DNA from: Bacteroidota bacterium
GTDB lineage: Bacteria; Bacteroidota; Bacteroidia; NS11-12g; UBA9320
DNA: 8,720 nucleotides
NCBI GenBank assembly: GCA_003485825.1
Contig: DNHN01000214.1
Location: forward strand, 1 to 8,720
Direction of reading: 5' to 3'
Of the stretch, positions 1 through 5,612 are shown piece after piece; positions within the stretch are counted from its first letter, which is position 1, and the number at the start of each line of letters is the position of its first letter. The position numbers and the translations under genes were made by a program. The notes under the pieces were generated by a model, which searched no databases, was not told where the DNA came from, and saw only the letters and a program-made list of their open reading frames with translations.

Positions 1-363
1 GGTAAGGTGGTCTTAGAATGTATAGTGCCTGAAGGTGATAATAAACCATACAGTGCTAAGGGAGAGGATGGCAAGTGGTGGGTCTATATCCGGAATAAGG
101 ATAAAAGCTTGCTAGCTAGTAAGATAGTTGTGGATGTGCTCCGCAGACAAGCAAGCAATAAGGGTACCTTGATAAAGTACGGAAAGAACGAGGAGATGCT
201 CTTAAAATACTTAGCAGAAAATGAACGGATAACACTCAATGAATTTAAGAAAAAAATAAATATCAGTAGATGGAGAGCCTCCAAGATATTAGTAAATCTA
301 ATAAGTGCTGGAGTAATCCGAAATCATACCCACGAGAAAACAGAGTTTTATACCCTTGCATAG
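1..363 (+). CDS. C-terminal part of a probable AlbA_2/Schlafen-like protein with a terminal winged helix (5' end outside window)
   Basis: The frame is open from base 1 and stops with TAG at 361-363, so only the last 120 residues are present; the GTG at base 7 is an internal codon, not a convincing start. The first part (VPEGDNKPY, then WWVYIRNKDKSLLAS) resembles the end of the AlbA_2 (Schlafen AAA_4) domain, where a nucleic-acid or nucleotide-binding core closes with a 'V.IR..D..L.AS' strand and turn. The last 60 residues (from about KNEEMLLKYL) read as a winged helix: helix, ITLNEFKKKINISRWRASKIL as the helix-turn-helix, then GVIRNHTHEKTEFYTLA as the wing. Known for the family: such proteins are often called putative transcriptional regulators or ATP-binding proteins, usually without experimental function. 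The winged helix is fairly clear; the AlbA_2 assignment is from remembered similarity. A run of C5T6 follows at 375-385, but with no hairpin. Confidence 0.65.
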   Translation, partial: GKVVLECIVPEGDNKPYSAKGEDGKWWVYIRNKDKSLLASKIVVDVLRRQASNKGTLIKYGKNEEMLLKYLAENERITLNEFKKKINISRWRASKILVNLISAGVIRNHTHEKTEFYTLA

Positions 364-405
364 AGGTTAGTGTGCCCCCTTTTTTAAGGTAGGCAAAATA
401 ATTGG

Positions 406-422
406 CGTTAAGAATTCGTTAA
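406..422 (+). repeat. Short direct repeat CGTTAA with an 11-base period upstream of the -7 element
   Basis: CGTTAA occurs at 406-411 and again at 417-422, separated by GAATT. The copies start 11 bases apart, about one helical turn, and end 8 bases before the -7 element at 430. The same stretch contains an imperfect inverted repeat around GAATTC with TTAA on both sides. It could be an operator-like site, but AT-rich intergenic DNA often produces such patterns by chance. Confidence 0.25.
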
Positions 423-429
423 TAATTAC

Positions 430-437
430 TACCTTTG
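430..437 (+). promoter_or_regulatory. Putative Bacteroidota -7 promoter element for the first DUF6089 gene
   Basis: TACCTTTG matches the Bacteroidota -7 consensus TAnnTTTG exactly and lies 43 bases before the ATG at 481, in a 117-base gap. The -33 element is poor: a TTG occurs at 402-404 (25-base spacer, longer than the usual 17-23), or a GTTA at 407-410 gives a 19-base spacer. Transcription would start around 442-446 and leave a leader of roughly 35-40 bases. Confidence 0.5.
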
Positions 438-480
438 CTTGCTATAGCTAAGGCTTTAAAACTTTTGTTGAGATATTAAA

Positions 481-1392
481 ATGAAAAAAGGAAATATAAA
501 ATCACTTTTAGGCTTGTTCTTAGTAGCACTTTGCAGCATAGGTACAGCAGACGCACAGAAATGGTTTCGTACAAGTTCGTTGGAATTTGGACTTATAGGA
601 GGATTTAGTCATTACTCTGGTGAGCTCACCAGACCAACTTTTGAGTCTAGAGGGTTTAAGCCTAGTGTTGGGCTCATTACGAGATATACGCCAGTGCAGC
701 GTATCACCTTCCGACTTAGTGCACAGTATGGCCAATTAGAAGGAAGAGATGATTGGTATGACGATGCTAACGGTATCAATAGAAATCTTTCGTTCCAGTC
801 AGATTTATGGGATTTTACCGGAGCCATGGAAGTAAATCTTCGTAGAATGGACCCTCGTATGAAGTCAGGAATATTCCCTTATGTTTTTACGGGTGTTAGT
901 GTGTTTAAGTTTAACCCAAAGGCAGTGTTTGAATATGATCCAGCAAGTCCTATTGCTACGTATTTAGGTAGCCCATATCTAGAGCTAGCAGATAGAGACG
1001 GTGAGCTTGTAGAGCTTCAACCACTTGGAACTGAAGGTCAAGAAACTACAGAGTTTAATGAACGCAGAAGATATGCACTTACGCAGATATCTATACCTGT
1101 AGGTGGAGGACTTAAGTTTAAGCTAAATCATAAATGGACATTGGGTGTAGAGTACGGTATGCGCTTTACCTTCACTGATTATTTAGATGATGTGAGTGAT
1201 TCTTATGTAGACCCAGTTAGGCTTCTGTCTCAATATGGTGCTATGTCTGCAGCAATGGCCGATAGAGGCCCTGAAAGACGTGAGGAGAACGATGCAAGAG
1301 GGACTCCCGATAGTAATGATGTCTATGGTATATTTGGAGTTACCTTCACCTACAGACTTTATGGGAATAGACCAGCTTGTCCTACATTTTAG
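481..1392 (+). CDS. DUF6089-family probable outer-membrane beta-barrel protein, copy 1
   Basis: The 303-residue product starts with a signal peptide (MKKGN, hydrophobic stretch about 9-21, probable cleavage after ADA at residue 25). The mature part has alternating beta-strand character: LEFGLIGGFSHYSGEL near the N-terminus, N-R-N-L-S-F at 100-105, Y-V-F-T-G-V-S-V-F-K-F-N-P, E-L-Q-P-L-G-T-E-G and, most tellingly, FTDYLDDVS at 231-239. These fit the DUF6089 family, which is largely confined to Bacteroidota and of unknown function. The chain ends in ...CPTF, and a terminal aromatic residue fits the last barrel strand recognised by BamA. Location in the outer membrane is inferred. The start ATG is preceded by A-rich sequence and no clear Shine-Dalgarno site. 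The next gene is a divergent paralogue, and uppS and bamA follow, so co-expression with envelope assembly genes is likely. Confidence 0.8.
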   Translation: MKKGNIKSLLGLFLVALCSIGTADAQKWFRTSSLEFGLIGGFSHYSGELTRPTFESRGFKPSVGLITRYTPVQRITFRLSAQYGQLEGRDDWYDDANGINRNLSFQSDLWDFTGAMEVNLRRMDPRMKSGIFPYVFTGVSVFKFNPKAVFEYDPASPIATYLGSPYLELADRDGELVELQPLGTEGQETTEFNERRRYALTQISIPVGGGLKFKLNHKWTLGVEYGMRFTFTDYLDDVSDSYVDPVRLLSQYGAMSAAMADRGPERREENDARGTPDSNDVYGIFGVTFTYRLYGNRPACPTF

Positions 1393-1446
1393 TAGAGGAT
1401 AGTCATTATTCCCTCCATTATTAAGAGTGCTAAGTAACATCTTTGG

Positions 1447-1454
1447 TACTTTTG
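1447..1454 (+). promoter_or_regulatory. Putative -7 promoter element for the second DUF6089 gene
   Basis: TACTTTTG fits TAnnTTTG and lies 31 bases before the GTG start at 1486, within the 93-base gap after the first DUF6089 gene. No good -33 TTTG is present; TTAAG at 1421-1425 is the nearest candidate. If used, transcription would begin near 1459-1463, so the first AUG in the message would be the one at 1473. Confidence 0.45.
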
Positions 1455-1472
1455 CGTATTAAATAGGAAGCA

Positions 1473-1493
1473 ATGGTCAATCACCGTGTTTAG
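1473..1493 (+). other. Six-codon upstream reading frame overlapping the GTG start of the next gene
   Basis: An ATG at 1473 opens a frame of six codons (MVNHRV) ending with TAG at 1491-1493. AGGAAG at 1465-1470 lies just before it. The frame differs by one base from that of the downstream gene, whose GTG start at 1486-1488 lies inside it, five bases before its stop. It could be a leader peptide giving termination-reinitiation coupling, the remains of an ATG start lost by a one-base change, or chance. Confidence 0.35.
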
Positions 1494-2262
1494 ATATATC
1501 AGTTTATACCTCATAGTATCCATTTTAGGATATACTGCTGAAGCTCAGTCTTGGGAGTTTGGTGGTATGCTTGGTGGTTCAAATTATCATGGAGACTTAG
1601 CATACAACCCTATACTTAAGGAAACTAACTTTTCAGGTGGGGCTTTTGTAAAGTACAACATAAACGAGACTTGGAGTATTCGTCCTACACTTTCGTATAT
1701 GAAAATCAGTGGAGCAGATAGTAATTTCAAAGAGTACAAACTTAGAAACCTTAGTTTTAGAAATAACATCTATGAGTTATCTTCTATTATGGAGTACAAT
1801 TTTCAGCCATTTAGTAATAGAAGTATACACGAAAGATCAACCTTCTATTTACTGGGCGGTATAGCTGTATTCCTGCACAAACCGCAGGCTAAAATGGAAG
1901 GTACGTGGTATGATCTACCTCAGCGAAAAACAGAGAAGCAAAGATATGAGCTCATCCAAGTGAGTTTGCCAATGGGAGCTGGCATAAAGCATGCGGTAAC
2001 TCCGAATTTTATAGTGGGTATAGAAGCGGGATGGAGAATGACGTTTACTGACTACTTAGATGATGTGAGTACGGTATATCCTGACTTAGAACCGGGTCAA
2101 GTTCCTGATAGATTCTCAGATAGGTCTTGGGAGGTTACTGAGAGTAGTAGATCGCTGTCTAATCCTGGTGATACCCGAGGTAATCCCAATTTAAATGATT
2201 GGTATTTTCAGACGGCAATAAGTATTTCCTATAGATTTACTCCTATTAAGTGCCCATTTTAA
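1486..2262 (+). CDS. DUF6089-family probable outer-membrane beta-barrel protein, copy 2
   Basis: The product has 258 residues and begins with a signal peptide (MFRYISLYLIVSILGYTAEA, probable cleavage before QSWEF). It shares landmarks with the preceding gene in the same order: EFGGMLGGSNYHGDL, R-N-L-S-F at 87-91, a 'LGGIAVF' strand, FTDYLDDVS at 187-195, 'DTRGNPNLNDWYF' near the end, and a C-terminal CPF. The loop between the 'AVF' strand and FTDYLDDVS is much shorter and lacks the LQPLGTEG motif of copy 1, so the two are well-diverged paralogues. Function is unknown; an outer-membrane barrel is inferred. The GTG start is chosen because the only upstream ATG (1473) is out of frame, no other usual start codon lies between the upstream stop (1435-1437) and it, and starting at the next internal ATG would remove the signal peptide. 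uppS follows after 43 bases without an obvious promoter, suggesting co-transcription. Confidence 0.78.
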   Translation: MFRYISLYLIVSILGYTAEAQSWEFGGMLGGSNYHGDLAYNPILKETNFSGGAFVKYNINETWSIRPTLSYMKISGADSNFKEYKLRNLSFRNNIYELSSIMEYNFQPFSNRSIHERSTFYLLGGIAVFLHKPQAKMEGTWYDLPQRKTEKQRYELIQVSLPMGAGIKHAVTPNFIVGIEAGWRMTFTDYLDDVSTVYPDLEPGQVPDRFSDRSWEVTESSRSLSNPGDTRGNPNLNDWYFQTAISISYRFTPIKCPF

Positions 2263-2305
2263 CTATTTATCGAACTGAAATTTTAACACACTGAGTTTAT
2301 TCAAA

Positions 2306-3043
2306 ATGAGTAAGGAGAGTATAAAGCTTGACAGGCTTCCAAAGCATATAGCTATCATCATGGATGGCAACGGAAGATGGGCCAAGGAAAAGGGTAAATT
2401 TAGAGTGTTTGGTCACCAAAATGGAGTAAAAGCAGTGCGTGAAGTATCAGAAGGATGTGCTGAACTCGGAGTGGAATGTCTTACGCTCTACGCTTTTAGT
2501 ACAGAAAACTGGAATAGGCCTAAAATGGAAGTGAATGCTTTAATGACTCTTCTAGTGAAAACGATAAAAGGAGAGACAGCTACTCTTATGAAAAATGGCA
2601 TTAAACTAGATGCTATTGGGGATAGAAGCACGCTGCCTAAAGATTGTTTGAGTCAGTTGGATGAAGCGATAGAGGCAACTAAGAATAACACCCGAATGAC
2701 GCTTATCTTAGCACTTAGCTATAGTGCCAAGTGGGATATCGTAAACGCTACTAAAACCATTGCTGAAAGAGCAAAAAATGGAGAAATTGAGCTAGAAGAG
2801 ATAGACGAAGAACTTATTAATCAGACACTGACTACGCATAAATATCCGCACCCTGAGTTGATGATACGTACCAGTGGAGAACTTCGTATCAGTAATTTTT
2901 TACTGTGGGAGATAGCATACAGTGAGCTCTATTTTACAACTGTACTTTGGCCAGATTACCGCAAGGAACACCTGTATGAAGCCATATTAGACTACCAAAG
3001 TAGAGAGAGAAGATTTGGTAAAACCAGCGAACAATTAGCATAG
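2306..3043 (+). CDS. uppS: Isoprenyl transferase, probable undecaprenyl diphosphate synthase (cis-prenyltransferase)
   Basis: This 245-residue cytoplasmic enzyme condenses isopentenyl diphosphate units onto farnesyl diphosphate with cis geometry, making the C55 lipid that carries peptidoglycan and glycan precursors. The cis-prenyltransferase landmarks are present: HIAIIMDGNGRW at 14-25 with catalytic Asp20 (E. coli Asp26), FGH at 35-37, TLYAFSTENWNRP ending at 72 with Asn68 and Arg71, and IRTSGELRISNFLLW from 187 with Arg188, Arg194 and Ser196, followed by the Mg-binding Glu207 (E. coli Glu213). The offset of six to E. coli numbering is constant across these sites. One deviation: the usual Y-(G/S)-G-R-x-D-I segment reads Y139-S-A-K-W-D-I. 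Length is typical. bamA starts 11 bases after the stop, the common Bacteroidota order. Chain length cannot be read from sequence, so the C55 product is inferred from family and context. Confidence 0.96.
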   Translation: MSKESIKLDRLPKHIAIIMDGNGRWAKEKGKFRVFGHQNGVKAVREVSEGCAELGVECLTLYAFSTENWNRPKMEVNALMTLLVKTIKGETATLMKNGIKLDAIGDRSTLPKDCLSQLDEAIEATKNNTRMTLILALSYSAKWDIVNATKTIAERAKNGEIELEEIDEELINQTLTTHKYPHPELMIRTSGELRISNFLLWEIAYSELYFTTVLWPDYRKEHLYEAILDYQSRERRFGKTSEQLA

Positions 3044-3054
3044 AAGAAGAGAGA

Positions 3055-5556
3055 ATGATGAAGCGAATAGCTACTATATTGTTAGTACTATTGAGTATAG
3101 GTAGCTATGCTCAGTTAGATAACTTAAATACTGTGATCATGGATTATGATAATCCGAAGAAATATGAGATCAGTAAAATCAGTGTTTTGGGCAATAATTA
3201 TACAGATGAGAAGATTATAATCTTGATGTCTGGACTTACTGTAGGCCAATCGATTACTATTCCTGGGGATGAGACCGGACTAGCCATAGAGAGGCTGTGG
3301 AAGCAAAATCTCTTTAGTGATATAGAAATACGCATAGAAAAAGTAGTGGGTACTAGTCTAGACCTCAATATTTCCGTAAAAGAGAGGCCGCGCTTGTCAA
3401 AGTATTCTATAAAAGGACTGCGAAAAGGGGAGACGAATAATGTAAGAGATGAGATAAGCCTACAGACAAATCAGCTGATCACGGAAGACCTTATAAACGC
3501 TACTGAGCGTGAGATCCGAGAATACTTTTTTGAAAAAGGGTTTTACAGTATAGAGGCTGAATTCACAAGAGAAGCAGATCCTACTAAGCCTAATTTTGAA
3601 GTGCTTCGCATAGATATTTCGAGAGGTAAGAAAGTGAAACTTCAGGATATCGTTTTTGAAGGAAATGAAAGCGTAGAGGATAAAAAATTACGTAAACTGA
3701 TTAAACCCAAGAGAAAGTATAAAAAGTGGAATCCATTTGCCTCGTCTAAATTTGTAAAGGAAGAGTATGATGAAACGAAACCACTTATTATACAGAAGTA
3801 CAATACTTTGGGGTTCAGAGATGCTAAAATGCTATACGATAGTATCATACCGATAGAGGACGGTAAAGTGATAGTGAAGATTGGCATTCAAGAGGGAAAA
3901 AAATATTACTTCAGGTCTATTACTTGGACCGGCAATACAAAGTACAGAACTTCTTTGTTAGATACGCTGCTTGGCATTAAACGGGGTGATGTCTATGACC
4001 AATCTAGATTAGAGAGTAAGCTCTTTATGAGTGAAAATGGGTTTGATATTTCCAGCTTATACATGGATGACGGATATCTCTTCTTCAATGTGAATCCGGT
4101 AGAAGTACTTGTAGAAAATGACAGTATAGACTTAGAAATGAGAATATACGAAGGCAAGCAAGCTACGGTAAATAGGGTAACCATAATAGGTAATGATAAG
4201 ACAAGTGATTTCGTAGCACTTCGCGTGATACGTACACGTCCGGGAGACAAGTTTAGCCGTTCAGATATCCAACGTAGTATGCGAGAGTTATCTACGCTAG
4301 GTTTCTTTGACCCAGAAGGTTTAGATGTAAATCCAATCCCTAATCCACAAAATGGTACGGTAGATATAGAGTACAAAGTAGTAGAAAAGCCGAGTGACCA
4401 GATTGAAGCATCCGGCGGTTGGGGTGGTTTTGGTGGATTCGTGGGTACACTGGGGCTTACACTGAATAACTTCAGCTCACGAAAGATGTTTAAAAAGGGC
4501 GGTTGGGATCCTATCCCCGCAGGTGACGGACAGAAACTTGCGATACGCGCACAGAGTAATGGTCCTCAGTTTCAAGGGTATAATTTTTCCTTCACAGAAC
4601 CTTGGCTTGGAGGGAAGAAACCAAACTCACTGAGTATCTCACTCTTTCATAATGTGCAGTCTACTTTTCAGTTTACTTCTGACAGGCCTAAGTTTACGAC
4701 TTCAGGTGCTACTATAGCATTCGGTAAGCAGTTGAAATTCCCAGATGATTTTTTCCAATTTAGTGCCGCTCTTACCTATCAGCGTTATGGACTAAAAGAT
4801 TGGGCCAACTTTGGTTCAGCGGAGCTTGGCTTTACGAATGGAAATGCAAATAATTTGAGTTTAACAAACACACTTTCCAGAAACAGTACCAATCATCCGA
4901 TCTATCCTACAGAAGGTAGCTCGTTTATGGCGAGTATTCAGATGACACCGCCATTCTCATTGCTATCCGCTAACAAAGACTTCTCTTCTTCTGAGTTAAC
5001 CCCACAAGAGAGATTTCAATGGATAGAGCTAGTGAAAACTAAGTTTAATGCGCAATGGTTTTTAGGTATAGGAAGTGGGAAACGAAAGTTAGTAGTAGCT
5101 CCTGCATATAGATTTGGTGCAGTAAGTCCTTGGAACAACAAGGTTGGGTATTCCCCATTCGAGTTGTTTAGAGTAGGAGGAAGTGGTCTATCTAACTTCG
5201 TGCTATATGGTACGGATATAGTTTCTCAGCGTGGATATGATGAAGGTAGAGTCAGTGATCCCTTTAACGGGCAGCAGGGTCTTCCTATATATACCAAGTA
5301 TACGCTAGAAGTAAGGTATCCGCTTACTGTAGGTCAGTCATCTACTATCTACGCTCAGACTTTCTTAGAGGCAGGTAATGCCTATGCTAGCTTTAAGGAG
5401 TTTGATCCATTCAATGTGCGTAGAGCAGGTGGTGTAGGTGTTCGATTATTCCTACCTATGTTTGGTTTGCTTGGTGTAGACTATGCGTGGGCTATGGACC
5501 CTGGATTTACAGATCAGAAAGGACAGTTTCACTTCTTTATCGGACAACAGTTCTAG
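3055..5556 (+). CDS. bamA: Outer-membrane protein assembly factor BamA (Omp85 family)
   Basis: BamA is the central subunit of the machinery that folds beta-barrel proteins into the outer membrane. The 833-residue product has a signal peptide (MMKRIATILLVLLSIGSYAQ, cleavage near 19-20), then about five POTRA repeats, roughly 38-110, 112-190, 193-280, 282-366 and 368-443; the strand starts KVKLQDIVFEGN, YYFRSITWTGN and ATVNRVTIIGN mark POTRA 3, 4 and 5. POTRA 3 has a basic insertion (KPKRKYKKWNPFASSKF) as in other Bacteroidota BamA. The barrel begins near EASGGWGGFGG (about 452) and runs to the C-terminal ...FHFFIGQQF, with the terminal Phe expected of a barrel. The Omp85 loop-6 motif (V/I)RG(F/Y) appears as Q725-R-G-Y728. 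Two ATG codons stand in tandem (3055, 3058), and either may be the start; purine-rich AGAAGAAGAGAGA precedes them. It likely shares a transcript with uppS. No skp/ompH gene follows. Confidence 0.96.
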   Translation: MMKRIATILLVLLSIGSYAQLDNLNTVIMDYDNPKKYEISKISVLGNNYTDEKIIILMSGLTVGQSITIPGDETGLAIERLWKQNLFSDIEIRIEKVVGTSLDLNISVKERPRLSKYSIKGLRKGETNNVRDEISLQTNQLITEDLINATEREIREYFFEKGFYSIEAEFTREADPTKPNFEVLRIDISRGKKVKLQDIVFEGNESVEDKKLRKLIKPKRKYKKWNPFASSKFVKEEYDETKPLIIQKYNTLGFRDAKMLYDSIIPIEDGKVIVKIGIQEGKKYYFRSITWTGNTKYRTSLLDTLLGIKRGDVYDQSRLESKLFMSENGFDISSLYMDDGYLFFNVNPVEVLVENDSIDLEMRIYEGKQATVNRVTIIGNDKTSDFVALRVIRTRPGDKFSRSDIQRSMRELSTLGFFDPEGLDVNPIPNPQNGTVDIEYKVVEKPSDQIEASGGWGGFGGFVGTLGLTLNNFSSRKMFKKGGWDPIPAGDGQKLAIRAQSNGPQFQGYNFSFTEPWLGGKKPNSLSISLFHNVQSTFQFTSDRPKFTTSGATIAFGKQLKFPDDFFQFSAALTYQRYGLKDWANFGSAELGFTNGNANNLSLTNTLSRNSTNHPIYPTEGSSFMASIQMTPPFSLLSANKDFSSSELTPQERFQWIELVKTKFNAQWFLGIGSGKRKLVVAPAYRFGAVSPWNNKVGYSPFELFRVGGSGLSNFVLYGTDIVSQRGYDEGRVSDPFNGQQGLPIYTKYTLEVRYPLTVGQSSTIYAQTFLEAGNAYASFKEFDPFNVRRAGGVGVRLFLPMFGLLGVDYAWAMDPGFTDQKGQFHFFIGQQF

Positions 5557-5562
5557 ATTTTT

Positions 5563-5577
5563 TTTGCCTTTGGCAAA
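5563..5577 (+). repeat. Small hairpin just after bamA
   Basis: TTTGCC (5563-5568) and GGCAAA (5572-5577) are perfect inverted repeats around a three-base TTT loop, starting 6 bases after the bamA stop. A T-run precedes the hairpin rather than following it, so it is not a standard intrinsic terminator for bamA. Its right arm overlaps a possible -33 element of the next gene. It may stabilise the bamA message end or be incidental. Confidence 0.35.
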
Positions 5578-5597
5578 TATGTATGCCCTAATTTTTG
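5569..5597 (+). promoter_or_regulatory. Putative promoter of the OmpA-family gene
   Basis: TTTG at 5569-5572 could be the -33 element, and TAATTTTTG at 5589-5597 resembles the -7 element TAnnTTTG with one extra base; the spacer is 16 bases. Transcription would start just downstream, about 5602-5606, giving a leader of only about 10 bases before the ATG at 5613. This also argues against the in-frame TTG at 5595, which lies inside the -7 element, as a start codon. Confidence 0.4.
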
Positions 5598-5612
5598 TTT
5601 AACTACCATCAA

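Noticed and set aside
375..385. C5T6 run as the terminator of the upstream gene
   Set aside because: There is a T-run but no G-rich partner upstream to form a hairpin.
1183..1440. 85-residue open frame on the - strand across the end of the first DUF6089 gene
   Set aside because: It is antisense to conserved DUF6089 coding sequence and shows no domain or signal peptide.
1174..2071. Near-identical DNA at the two FTDYLDDVS sites (about 1174-1199 and 2047-2071) as a mobile or recombination repeat
   Set aside because: The similarity is confined to codons of a conserved protein motif, with silent third-base differences, as expected for paralogues.
3993..4376. 127-residue open frame on the - strand inside bamA
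   Set aside because: It is antisense to POTRA 4-5 coding sequence, Ser/Leu/Ile-rich without a motif, and has no promoter or spacing evidence.
5563..5577. Rho-independent terminator after bamA
   Set aside because: The stem is only 6 base pairs and the T-run precedes rather than follows it; in the reverse direction it is followed by A residues.
5595..5612. TTG start six codons upstream in the OmpA-family gene
   Set aside because: The TTG lies inside the putative -7 element, and ATG at 5613 starts a normal signal peptide.
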